From Agreia sp. Leaf210 (GTDB taxonomy: Bacteria; Actinomycetota; Actinomycetes; Actinomycetales; Microbacteriaceae), in the NCBI RefSeq assembly GCF_001421485.1, contig NZ_LMKK01000002.1:529561-593560 (forward strand): 64,000 nt of DNA, written 5' to 3'. The notes beneath the pieces are model-generated. The model was not told where the DNA came from and searched no databases. It saw only the letters and a list, made by a program, of their open reading frames with translations. Each line of letters opens with the position of its first letter. The first letter of the stretch is position 1. The position numbers and the translations under genes are program-made. Shown piece after piece: positions 1 through 8,290 of this stretch.

Positions 1-1139
1 AAGCCCTCACCCTGCAGCGGCAGCTCGTAGCGCTCGTCGGCGAGCGCGCGAGACCGCTCGACGAGCCTGCTGTGCCGATCGTTGCCGTTGCGTTCGTCGA
101 AGGCGCTGGCCACGCGTTCGGCGGCGAGCCAGGATGCGGCGGCGAGGTCTTCCGCGCTCCAGTCACCGTCGTGCGAGCCGAAGAACGGCTCGAGCGCGGC
201 AGCGCCCGAGCCACGGACGGCAGCATCACCGTGGCCGCTTCGAACGACCGCGTCGAGCAGAACGCCGAATGCGCGAAGCGCGGCGAAATGTGCTCGGGCG
301 TTGAGCGAGTCGTGGGCGAGCCAGCCGATGTGACGCTCGAGCAGGGTCAGCCCGCGAGCCTCATTGCCCGTCACGGCGCAGAAGACGAGGTGGTTCGCGA
401 TGATCCCGATGTTGTCCGAGCTCGAGCGTGCCAGGCGGTAGCTGCGCAGGTGGGCTGCCTTCGCCGTGTCGAGTTCGCCGGCGCGAAGCCACGAGAGCAG
501 CCCGCGGCCGAGGGCCGTCTCCGGCTCCTCGCCACAGCTCAGGTTCTGTTCGACGATCTCGTCGAATCGTTCGAGTGCCTCGGCCTCGCGCCCCACAGAC
601 GCGAGATAGGCGGCGTCTTCGCTTCGCACGCACGCCTCGCAGTGGCTGTACTCGTCGCGAGGCTCGCGACGGAGAGCCGCCCGGGCGCTCTCGGCCTCCG
701 CGTCGCTCAGGTTGTCGACCGCATCGTCGAAGCGCGCTTGGAGCACGCCGCTCAGACCGACCCCGGCCCTCCGATACCGCGTCTCCATCTCGTCGAGCAC
801 GGCCTCGATCTCGGCGCGCGGAAAGACGGGTGACGCGCCGAGGGTGCCCGCCATCCACTTGAACTGCCACAGCAGATCGAGCTCGCCCACCTTCAGCGGG
901 AAGCGGGCGGGGTCGCTGTCGTGCTTGCCGAGGCACCAACCGAACGACGCCAGCATGGCGTCGGTGTCGCCCGTCATCTTGGCGGATGCGGTGAGCCGGA
1001 GCCGAGCCTCGTAGCCGAGGACGTCTTCGCCCGTCTCGTCGGCAAGCGCGATCGCCTGGTCGATGAGCGACCGCTCGGCGGCACCGAAGGGCAGGGCGTC
1101 GATCTGCGTGAACAACTCCAGGATCGTGCTGCGTGACAT
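1..1139 (-). CDS. TPR-like helical protein, partner of HSP90-like ATPase (partial)
   Basis: The frame is open on the minus strand from an ATG at 1139 to the left edge, so the C-terminus is missing. The start directly follows the stop of the HSP90-like gene (TAG then ATG, no gap), which implies co-transcription and probably translational coupling. The visible ~380 residues are Ala/Glu/Arg-rich amphipathic helices, with stretches such as DEYSHCEACVRSEDAAYL and AEALERFDEIVEQ that look like degenerate tetratricopeptide repeats. No signal peptide or membrane segment is seen. An HSP90-like ATPase followed by a TPR-like protein is a pairing I recall from other actinobacteria, so it may act as a co-chaperone or adaptor. 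The function is inferred; only the helical-repeat look and the coupling are seen. Confidence 0.7.
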   Translation of the reverse strand, partial: MSRSTILELFTQIDALPFGAAERSLIDQAIALADETGEDVLGYEARLRLTASAKMTGDTDAMLASFGWCLGKHDSDPARFPLKVGELDLLWQFKWMAGTLGASPVFPRAEIEAVLDEMETRYRRAGVGLSGVLQARFDDAVDNLSDAEAESARAALRREPRDEYSHCEACVRSEDAAYLASVGREAEALERFDEIVEQNLSCGEEPETALGRGLLSWLRAGELDTAKAAHLRSYRLARSSSDNIGIIANHLVFCAVTGNEARGLTLLERHIGWLAHDSLNARAHFAALRAFGVLLDAVVRSGHGDAAVRGSGAAALEPFFGSHDGDWSAEDLAAASWLAAERVASAFDERNGNDRHSRLVERSRALADERYELPLQGEG

Positions 1140-3020
1140 CTACGACTCGTCGCTTTCTCGAGAGGAATAACCAGGCAGGCCGACGCTGAGATGAACGAGG
1201 TCGGAGAGAGCCGAGGTGAGCATCCGGCGATCGGCGGCCTGCAGGGGCCTGTGGCCCGCGAGCAGGGCCTGAACGTAGACAAGCTGGATGCTCCGGCTGA
1301 AGACGGCGTCGTCGTCGGTCGTCGCGAGGGTGCGCACCAGCGGATTGTTCCAGTTGAGGCAGAGTCTGAGGCGGGCCGACGTCTGCCCACCACGCTGCGC
1401 TGCAGCCGCCTTGTCGACGCGACCGAGAACGGAGCCCCACAGCGGGGGCGCCGTCTCCTGCGATGCAGCGCGGCCGATCGATCGCAGGGCATCAGGGTCT
1501 GCGACCGCGAGCGCAGGCAGGTCGGCCGGCTCGAAGCCCCGCACATCGACGTCGCACGAGACCTGACGCAGGGCCTCTGTGGCGCGCTGCTCAAGGGTAT
1601 GGGCCACGGGCCGGTCTGCCATCGGGGGCGAGTCGAGGTTGTCGAGTTCTCCGAGCACGGTGACGCGCTCGACGGTCACGCCGGCCACGATGTCGGGCAG
1701 CCGACGCACGATCTCGGCGTCGTAGATGTACCCGCCGTTCACGATCGGCGACGATCGATCGGCGAAGGCCGCGACCTGCCTGAACTCGTCGACCGTCTCG
1801 GCGTAGCGCACGTGCGCCGAGCGTTGCATGACCGCGTCGAGGGTCATCGGGCCCGCCGATGTCTCGACAGACAGCCAGCGCGCCAGAACGCCGGCGAGTT
1901 CGTCGTCGTGCACCACGAGAGACTTGAGCGCCACGTGATGGATGGCGACGAACTCGGCGAGCCGGTGCGGCTCGGCCAGCGCCTTCTGCAGAATCCACCG
2001 TCGAAGCGCGGCCCCGAGCTCGGAGCGGGTGTACTCGAGCGACTCGTTCTCGACCAGCTGCTCGCGCGATGCGGTGGGCTGCAGGCCCTCGGTATCGATG
2101 ACGGCGCGAACGAAGAACGCCCAGTCGGGAAGCAACTCGTCGATGCGCTCGCCGAGCAGCATCCGGCCGAGGTAGACACGGGTCGACTGGCGGGAGCCTG
2201 GAGGGGGCGCGTAGGGAAGCACGAAGGCCGTACCCCTCGTCGCAGTTCCGGGAACGACGAGAGGGATGGCGTCGAAGGGGGTCGCTCCGAGAAGCTCTGC
2301 ACCGTACGCGATGAGTTCTGCCGGTGGCTCCACGTTGGCCTGCAGAAAGACCGCGTCGCGATTGATGATCTCTTCGCCTCCGCGCGGCAGCGTGACGCGC
2401 ACGGGCAGGTCGAGGAACTCGCCGAACCGCGTCGCGAGGGCCACGATCGATGCACTCGACAGGGTCTCCAACATGCCGGCGAGCGGCGCCAGTCGCACCT
2501 CGGTGCCGATTGCCAGAGCCGCTGTCTCGTGCTTGTCGAGTTCTCGGGCCGTGTAGGTTCCGTCGGTCGCCCCGATCCACTCGACGCCCGGGCCTCCGGC
2601 CGCCGGTCGCGAGTGGATCACGATGCGGTCCGCCACCATGAAGCAGCTGAGCAGTCCGATTCCGAACTGCCCCAGATAGTCGGTTCGCGGAAGGTCGAAC
2701 AGATCCCGCTTCGACGACCGGCCCACCGTGGCGAGCAACTCCCCCACATCGGCGAGTGTCAGCCCGATGCCGTCATCGCGGAAGACGAATTCTCCGCCCT
2801 CGGCGTCGGCGGGCGTGATCCAGATTCCGCCGCCTCCGGCGATCGGTTCCGCCAGCTGCTGGCGTCGGGCTATGACCGCGTCGCGCCCGTTCTGCAGCAG
2901 CTCGCGGAGAAAGACCTGCGGGCTCGAGTAGATGTGCCTCGAGAGAAGATCGACCACGCCGCGCAGGTCGACCTGAAAAGGCCTCGGCGCCCCGGGCGCG
3001 ACGCCATCTGTTCGAGACAC
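1140..3020 (-). CDS. HSP90 family (HtpG-like) molecular chaperone ATPase
   Basis: A cytosolic GHKL-type ATPase of about 626 residues. The N-terminal Bergerat fold is clear: LRELLQNGRDAV carries the catalytic Glu and the Mg-binding Asn, FRDDGIGLT is the DxGxG motif, and GQFGIGLLS is the glycine lid. Middle-domain features include an Arg-containing SREQLVENESLEYTR stretch (compare SREILQ in HtpG). The length matches bacterial HtpG, but overall divergence places it in the actinobacterial 'HSP90 family protein' group rather than canonical htpG. The GTG at 3020 has a GGAG six bases upstream. A GTG at 3035 adds five residues and is possible. It is the first gene of a pair with the TPR-like gene at 1139. 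Confidence 0.85.
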   Translation of the reverse strand: MSRTDGVAPGAPRPFQVDLRGVVDLLSRHIYSSPQVFLRELLQNGRDAVIARRQQLAEPIAGGGGIWITPADAEGGEFVFRDDGIGLTLADVGELLATVGRSSKRDLFDLPRTDYLGQFGIGLLSCFMVADRIVIHSRPAAGGPGVEWIGATDGTYTARELDKHETAALAIGTEVRLAPLAGMLETLSSASIVALATRFGEFLDLPVRVTLPRGGEEIINRDAVFLQANVEPPAELIAYGAELLGATPFDAIPLVVPGTATRGTAFVLPYAPPPGSRQSTRVYLGRMLLGERIDELLPDWAFFVRAVIDTEGLQPTASREQLVENESLEYTRSELGAALRRWILQKALAEPHRLAEFVAIHHVALKSLVVHDDELAGVLARWLSVETSAGPMTLDAVMQRSAHVRYAETVDEFRQVAAFADRSSPIVNGGYIYDAEIVRRLPDIVAGVTVERVTVLGELDNLDSPPMADRPVAHTLEQRATEALRQVSCDVDVRGFEPADLPALAVADPDALRSIGRAASQETAPPLWGSVLGRVDKAAAAQRGGQTSARLRLCLNWNNPLVRTLATTDDDAVFSRSIQLVYVQALLAGHRPLQAADRRMLTSALSDLVHLSVGLPGYSSRESDES

Positions 3021-3092
3021 ACTGCTCTCCCTCACGATCTATCCCGTCGTTCACAGTACCTGCCGGGCGCACACCCCGCGGTACGCGCGGGG

Positions 3093-4625
3093 TCAGCCCT
3101 CGACGGTGACTCGGGTCGTGTGCCATCCGGTCGCGCCGCTCGGAGCGGGAGGCGCCTGCCTGTCTGTCTGCGTGTACCCCGACTTGTCGGTCGCCCGCAC
3201 GTCGATCGTGTGGGCGCCCTCCGATGCCTGCCACTGCAGTACCCACTGCACCCAGGTGTCGTCAGAGATGCCGGGCGCGAGGGTCGCCTTCTGCCAGGCG
3301 CCACCGTCGATGCGCACCTCGACTCCGGCTATTCCCGTGTGCGGCGCCCACGCGACGCCCGCTATGGCGACGGTTCCGGATGCGACGGTCTGGCCCGACA
3401 GCGGAACGTCGATGCGCGACTGCGTCACGACAGGTCCGAGAGCGTCCCATCCTCGCGGGGTCCAGTACCCCTCGGCGTCGGCGAATCGCGTGACCTTCAT
3501 CTCGGTGACCCACTTGGTGGCCGAGACGTAACCGAACAGGCCGGGCACGATCATGCGCGCGGGAAAACCGTGCTCCGTGGGCAGCGGCTCGCCATTCATT
3601 CCGACGGCCAGCAGAGCTTCCCGACCAGGATCGGTGAGCGTCTCGAGGGGCGTGCCGGCGCTGAAACCGTCGGGCCCCGATGACAGCACCATGTCGGCAT
3701 CGGACTGCACGCCGGCGCGGGCGAGCAGCTCACGGATCGGGTAGCCGAGCCACGTCGCCGTTCCTATCAGCCCGCCGCCGACCTCGTTCGATACGCACGC
3801 GATCGTGGTCACATGCTCGGTGAGCGGAAGGGCGAGCAGTTCGGCGTAGCCGATCGTGACCTCTGTGTCGACGAGCCCGGTGATCTTCAGCTGCCAGTCG
3901 TCTGGATTGATCTGTGGAACCTGGAGGGCGACGTCGATGCGGTAGAACTGCTCGTTCGGCGTGATCAGCGTGCTGATGCCCTCGACGTCGAGGCTGGTGG
4001 CCGGGTCGATGGCCGGTGCGGCCGTGGCCGGAGCGGGCAACGCGATCGCCTGCCGGATCGCAGTGACGGCCGCCGTGCTGGCGTTCATCGCTCGGGCGCC
4101 GATGGCGACGATCAGAGCCGTCGCGCCCGTGACGCCGGCAAAGGTCAGGAACTGCCTGCGCTGCATACCGGTGCGCGCGGCCTCGGGCACCTCGAGCCAC
4201 GCGTCCAGGCGCCGGATGCCCGTGCGCAGCACGAGCACGCCGGCGATCATTCCCAACACGGTCGGGAAGGCCCACAGGGCGCTCGCCTCGGGACGGGTCT
4301 GAACGGCGACGACGGCGACCGCCGAGAACACGATGAGGATCGCGACGCCGAGTGGCGGTCGACGCCGTTCGAGCACACCGGCGAGGGCCGCGAAAGCCAC
4401 GACGACGACCCCGAGAATGACGAACAACGCGATCTTGTCCCCCGTGCCGAACAGGGCGATCATCGACTGCTTGAGCCAGGCCGGCGCGAGGTCGATGGCG
4501 AGCTGGCCGACGGCGAAGAACGGCGACGAAGAACTCGAGATGAAGATGGCGACGACCTCGGCCGTCGCGAGCACCACGAGAGCCGACAGCAGTCCGACCA
4601 GTGCCGACATCCCATGTGTTCGCAT
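3093..4625 (-). CDS. Membrane-anchored sulfite-oxidase-type molybdopterin oxidoreductase
   Basis: About 510 residues. The first ~150 hold four hydrophobic helices. Then a twin-arginine-like motif MQRRQFLTFAG (residues 154-164) precedes another hydrophobic helix, so the catalytic part is probably exported as a folded, cofactor-loaded domain anchored in the membrane. The catalytic domain contains ITGLVDTEVTIGYAELLAL and IACVSNEVGG, with the cysteine expected to ligate molybdenum. A C-terminal Mo-co oxidoreductase dimerisation domain (GVEVRIDGGAWQKATL) follows. The family includes sulfite oxidase and YedY-like reductases; the substrate cannot be read. The ATG at 4625 is chosen because TAGGGT lies seven bases upstream, as in other leaderless genes here. 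A GTG at 4631 is the alternative. Confidence 0.85.
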   Translation of the reverse strand: MRTHGMSALVGLLSALVVLATAEVVAIFISSSSSPFFAVGQLAIDLAPAWLKQSMIALFGTGDKIALFVILGVVVVAFAALAGVLERRRPPLGVAILIVFSAVAVVAVQTRPEASALWAFPTVLGMIAGVLVLRTGIRRLDAWLEVPEAARTGMQRRQFLTFAGVTGATALIVAIGARAMNASTAAVTAIRQAIALPAPATAAPAIDPATSLDVEGISTLITPNEQFYRIDVALQVPQINPDDWQLKITGLVDTEVTIGYAELLALPLTEHVTTIACVSNEVGGGLIGTATWLGYPIRELLARAGVQSDADMVLSSGPDGFSAGTPLETLTDPGREALLAVGMNGEPLPTEHGFPARMIVPGLFGYVSATKWVTEMKVTRFADAEGYWTPRGWDALGPVVTQSRIDVPLSGQTVASGTVAIAGVAWAPHTGIAGVEVRIDGGAWQKATLAPGISDDTWVQWVLQWQASEGAHTIDVRATDKSGYTQTDRQAPPAPSGATGWHTTRVTVEG

Positions 4626-4638
4626 GAGCACGACCCTA
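4626..4638 (-). promoter_or_regulatory. -10 element of leaderless promoter, molybdoenzyme gene
   Basis: On the minus strand TAGGGT (4638-4633) is followed by seven bases and then the ATG at 4625. Transcription starting 6-7 nt after the hexamer would begin at the start codon. No convincing -35 is seen. Confidence 0.45.
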
Positions 4639-4689
4639 CGCGCTGCTTCCGTGAGAGGGGCTGGGTATTCCGTGCCACGAAGCGGTTGC

Positions 4690-4701
4690 TACGCTACGAC
4701 A
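4690..4701 (+). promoter_or_regulatory. -10 element of leaderless promoter, sensor kinase
   Basis: TACGCT at 4690-4695 lies six bases before the GTG at 4702, predicting a leaderless mRNA. There is no Shine-Dalgarno upstream of that GTG, which supports this start over the far upstream ATG at 4333 that would overlap the divergent molybdoenzyme gene. Confidence 0.45.
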
Positions 4702-6387
4702 GTGGTAGCTGTGTCGGGGGACAGTAGGGCGGTCGTCCGTTCTGCCGTCGAGCGCAGCGTGTTCCTTTCGCAGTTGCTGTTGGCGGGCGCCACGCTGGTG
4801 CTCGCGACGATCTCGTTTCTCATCGATCCGCTCGCGCTCGCTTCTCCGATGTTCTTCTCCGGGGTGGTCGCGATCTTCGCCATCACCGGGCTCTCGGCAG
4901 CCGTTCCGTGGAGCCGCATCGCCAAGGGGTGGATCGCCGTTCTCCCCGTGCTCGACATCATCGCGATCTCGCTCATCCGACAGGATCAGCCACAGCTCGG
5001 CGCCACCCTGCTGTTCGTGTTTCCGGCCATCTGGATGTCGATGCACTTCGGGCTCTGGGGTGCCGCCGTCTCGGTGGTGCTTCCCGCCGTCCTCACCTGG
5101 GGAGGCGAGTTCCTGCGGCATAGCTCGGAGTCCATCGACCCGGCGATCCTTCCTCGGCTCGGTGTCGTTCCCATCGTGCTCGCCTTCGTCGCCACCACCG
5201 TGTATTCGACGACCCGGCGGGCCGCCGCCCAACGCTCGCTGCTTCAGCAGCAGGCCGATCTCTTCGAGCAGGCGCTGCAGAGCTCGAGGCGCCAGAAGCA
5301 GACTCTCGACGAACTGTTCGACGCCGTGGACTTCGGCGTGATCGGATTCGACGGTTCCGGCCGCGTCAACCTGATCAACCGGGCACAGCGCCAGATGGTG
5401 GCCCCCTACGCCCTCGGCCAGGATGCGATCGTTCCCGCGGTCATCTACCGCGAAGACCGCACCACGCCGTACGAGGAGCACGAGAGGCCGTTCCAGCGGG
5501 CGTTGCAGGGCGAGTCCATCGACCGCGAGACGGTCTGGTTCGGCGACCCCGGAGAGGCTCAGGCCGCCATCCTCACCTCGTCGCGCCCCGTGATCGACGA
5601 GCGTGGTCGCTACGACGGCGGCGTCATTGTGTTCCGCGACATCACCGCCGAGCTCAAGGCGGTGAAGGCCCGCGACGACCTCGTCGCATCGGTGTCGCAC
5701 GAGCTCCGCACGCCCCTCACGTCGATCGTCGGCTATACGGAGCTGGCCCTCGACGAGGACATCTCCGACTCCACTCGCGCGATGCTCGAGATCACGTCGC
5801 GCAACGCCGACCGGATGCTCGGCATTGTGGCCGATCTGCTCACGGCGGCGAGCGAGTCCACGCAGACCCTTCTGATGGTCTTCGCGCCCTGCGACCTCGC
5901 CCAGCTCGTGCGAGACGGTATCGAGTCGATCACGCCCGTCGCGTCGATCAACCACATCACGTTCAGCACTCCCGAGCTCGAAACTCTGGTGTTCGACGCG
6001 GATGCGTTCCGGCTCCGCCAGGTCATCGACAACGTCCTCTCCAACGCGGTGAAGTACAACGTGGCCTATGGCCGCATCGACGTCTCGCTCAGAGCCGCAA
6101 CGGGCGGCGTGGCCGAGCTGCGGGTCCACGACACGGGGCGAGGCATGACGGATTCCGAGCAGGCGCACCTGTTCGACCGCTTTTACCGCGCCGATTCCGT
6201 GCGCAACTCCGCCGTGCACGGTTCCGGCCTCGGACTGAGCATCAGTCGAGATATCGTGAATCAGCACGGGGGCGACCTCCGTCTCGAGTCCGAACGAGGC
6301 AAGGGCACGACCGCGATCATGACCGTTCCTATGAAAGACCGCGAGCCCGCCGGGGATTCATCGCCCGAATCGAAGGCCGCCCTATGA
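4702..6387 (+). CDS. Membrane sensor histidine kinase
   Basis: A 561-residue kinase. The N-terminus holds about five or six membrane helices without a large extracytoplasmic loop. A coiled segment leads to a PAS-like domain (TLDELFDAVDFGVIGFDGSGRVNLINRA is its start, shown here only in part as FGVIGFDGSGRVNLINRA). HisKA follows with SVSHELRTPLTS, phosphoacceptor His333. The HATPase domain has an N box near residue 444 (NVLSNAVKYN), DTGRGM, and a G box near 507 (GSGLGLSIS). All catalytic motifs look intact. Its stop overlaps the next start (ATGA). It probably feeds the OmpR-type regulator at 10099, the only intact receiver nearby; that pairing is inferred. A longer frame reaches back to 4333 but would run over the divergent gene. 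Confidence 0.88.
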   Translation: MVAVSGDSRAVVRSAVERSVFLSQLLLAGATLVLATISFLIDPLALASPMFFSGVVAIFAITGLSAAVPWSRIAKGWIAVLPVLDIIAISLIRQDQPQLGATLLFVFPAIWMSMHFGLWGAAVSVVLPAVLTWGGEFLRHSSESIDPAILPRLGVVPIVLAFVATTVYSTTRRAAAQRSLLQQQADLFEQALQSSRRQKQTLDELFDAVDFGVIGFDGSGRVNLINRAQRQMVAPYALGQDAIVPAVIYREDRTTPYEEHERPFQRALQGESIDRETVWFGDPGEAQAAILTSSRPVIDERGRYDGGVIVFRDITAELKAVKARDDLVASVSHELRTPLTSIVGYTELALDEDISDSTRAMLEITSRNADRMLGIVADLLTAASESTQTLLMVFAPCDLAQLVRDGIESITPVASINHITFSTPELETLVFDADAFRLRQVIDNVLSNAVKYNVAYGRIDVSLRAATGGVAELRVHDTGRGMTDSEQAHLFDRFYRADSVRNSAVHGSGLGLSISRDIVNQHGGDLRLESERGKGTTAIMTVPMKDREPAGDSSPESKAAL

Positions 6388-7544
6388 ACCTCGACATCTT
6401 CACGCTGATGGCCATGTCGAGCCTGGCCGTCGTACTCTGCGGCATCTCGTTCATTCTCAACACCTCGTTCACCCGTAACGACTCCACCGGTCGCATCTGG
6501 AGCCTGGGCTTCATCAGCGGCATCATCGTGGCTGCAGGTTACGGCGTCGAGGCCGCGGTCCCGGATGCCTGGTGGGGCCTTCTCGTCGGCAACGCGGCGT
6601 ACATCGCCGCCGTCGGCGCCCTCTGGAGCGGCGCTCGCCTGCACAACGGTCGGTCGCCCCGACTATGGATCGTCGCAGTGGTCGCTCTGGTCGTGGTGGT
6701 CGCCACCGCCCTGCAGGCTGCCGACGCGGGCACCTGGGCCGGCGCCCCCGTGCTGTGGCTCGGGCTCACGGCCCTCAGCGCGCTCGGCGCGATCGAGTTG
6801 CAGCGAGGTCGGCTGCGCCGCAACATCAACGGTCGCGCGCTCAGCATCGTGCTGTGGGTCGTCGCGGTCTTTATGCTCGCCCGTACGATCGCGTTCCTGG
6901 TCTCCGGCCCCGAGGGCAGGCCCTTCAGCACCTACTTCAACTCCGGCATAGCGGCCGTGGTGACCATGGCCCTGATCATCAGCGCGGCGATCGCGGTATC
7001 GGTGCTGCGCGTCGAACGTGGTGCGGACAGCGCAGTGGGCGACCTCAGCGACGGCATCTTCTCTCGGGCCGGCGTTCTGTCGGCTGAGTCCTTCGTGCAG
7101 ACCGCCGAAGATCACCTCGAGAGAGCAGAAGCCGCCCGGGGAGGAATCGCCCTGATCGGTGCCGACGTCGATCGACTGCCCGAAGTGAACATCGCCTTCG
7201 GGCGCGGGGCCGGCGACGAGGCCATCTCGACGTTCGCGCAGACCTTGCGCATGACCGTCCCCGTCATGGCGGCCATCGGGCATCCGTCGGCCGGCCGATT
7301 CTTCGTCCTCGCATCTGTCGCCAGCGAGACCGAGGCGCTCGCGTTGGCCGAGCGCATCCAGATAGCCCTCGTCGACACGCCCCTGCCCGACCGACAGAAG
7401 ATCAGACTCACGGCGAGCCTCGGAATCGCCACGTCGTTCGATCACGGCTACGCTCTGACCGCCCTGACCGCCGCGGTCGTGAGCTCGGTGGAACAGGTCA
7501 AGTCCGCCGGCGGCAACCACATCGTGGTCGGCACGAGCGACTGA
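6384..7544 (+). CDS. Polytopic membrane protein with degenerate GGDEF domain
   Basis: 386 residues, starting inside the kinase stop codon (4-nt ATGA overlap), so translationally coupled to it. Residues ~1-210 form about seven or eight membrane helices. The C-terminal ~150 residues resemble a diguanylate cyclase domain: FGRGAGDEAISTFAQTLR matches the conserved GHxxGDxxL region. The active-site signature is lost, however: GHPSAGRF (residues 299-306) stands where RYGGDEF is expected. It therefore probably cannot make cyclic-di-GMP and may bind a ligand or act as a scaffold. The fold assignment is from pattern only and is moderately secure. It lies between a kinase and a glycan synthase, which suggests a signalling role. 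Confidence 0.7.
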   Translation: MNLDIFTLMAMSSLAVVLCGISFILNTSFTRNDSTGRIWSLGFISGIIVAAGYGVEAAVPDAWWGLLVGNAAYIAAVGALWSGARLHNGRSPRLWIVAVVALVVVVATALQAADAGTWAGAPVLWLGLTALSALGAIELQRGRLRRNINGRALSIVLWVVAVFMLARTIAFLVSGPEGRPFSTYFNSGIAAVVTMALIISAAIAVSVLRVERGADSAVGDLSDGIFSRAGVLSAESFVQTAEDHLERAEAARGGIALIGADVDRLPEVNIAFGRGAGDEAISTFAQTLRMTVPVMAAIGHPSAGRFFVLASVASETEALALAERIQIALVDTPLPDRQKIRLTASLGIATSFDHGYALTALTAAVVSSVEQVKSAGGNHIVVGTSD

Positions 7545-7545
7545 G

Positions 7546-8163
7546 CTACTCCGCGATCGCGATCGTGATCTGGTCGCTGGCCGTCTGCTTCGCGTAGGCC
7601 CCGGAGGTCGGGGTGGTCTGGATGAGCAGCTCATAGGTGAACGACAGCGTGACGCTCGTGGCGGCAGGGTCGACGGCCGGCAGGATGAACGTCTGGCTGT
7701 AGCTGTAGGGCGACTTGATGTCGTAGCCGGGCGCCACGGTCGACTGGTCGCTCAGCGGCGCGGGCGACTCCAACGATCCCTTGGGCCCGGATACGGCGAC
7801 CACCAGGCTGACCCGCGACAGGTACACGCCCTGCCCCTCATCGGTTCCGAGGGCTCCGATCAGCGAGAAGCTGATGGGCTTGTTGGCGTCGGCCTTCCAC
7901 TGATCCATACTCAGCGTCGACCAGTAGTTGGCCGTCAGAGCCGCATCTCCGGCCTGCAGCTGATGCTGGGCAGACCCCGTGGCGAGCTCGTTGACGATCG
8001 AGGTGATCGTGGCCTTGGGCGTGGGAGTCGAGGTCTTGGTCGATGTGGCTGCGGATGTCGTGCCGACGGCCCAAGGAGCCGTGCCGCATCCGCTCATCGT
8101 CAGAACGAGGGCTGCCCCCAGAGCAGCGGTCGCGACCGCCTTCTTCCCGCTGACCCGAAACAT
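7546..8163 (-). CDS. Putative lipoprotein, unknown function
   Basis: 205 residues. The ATG at 8163 has a strong GGGGGAG site six bases upstream. A longer frame to 8301 would add a non-signal extension and is rejected. A lipoprotein signal is plain: VSGKKAVATAALGAALVLT followed by the lipobox MSGC, so the mature protein would be anchored on the outer face of the membrane. A Thr/Ser/Pro-rich linker precedes a beta-rich domain of unrecognised family. It is transcribed opposite to the flanking kinase/GGDEF pair and glycosyltransferase. Its position inside a glycan-synthesis and signalling cluster suggests a cell-surface role, which is inference only. Confidence 0.75.
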   Translation of the reverse strand: MFRVSGKKAVATAALGAALVLTMSGCGTAPWAVGTTSAATSTKTSTPTPKATITSIVNELATGSAQHQLQAGDAALTANYWSTLSMDQWKADANKPISFSLIGALGTDEGQGVYLSRVSLVVAVSGPKGSLESPAPLSDQSTVAPGYDIKSPYSYSQTFILPAVDPAATSVTLSFTYELLIQTTPTSGAYAKQTASDQITIAIAE

Positions 8164-8277
8164 GCGCCACTCCCCCGTGCCATCATCTGCCTCACCCCAG
8201 ACCTGGAATGCGCGAATCTTGAGCATATCTTGTGGAGACCTTGTCTTTGACTTGCCGAAAGCCTGATTTGGGTGCGA

Positions 8278-8290
8278 CAGAGTTGCACTC
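8278..8290 (+). promoter_or_regulatory. -10 element of leaderless promoter, GT2 gene
   Basis: CAGAGT at 8278-8283 is followed by seven bases and the ATG at 8291. No Shine-Dalgarno is visible. It lies in the 127-bp divergent region shared with the lipoprotein gene. Confidence 0.4.

Noticed and set aside
1191-3683. 830-codon plus-strand open frame
   Set aside because: Arg/Gly/Asp-rich composition typical of an antisense shadow of the HSP90-like and molybdoenzyme genes.
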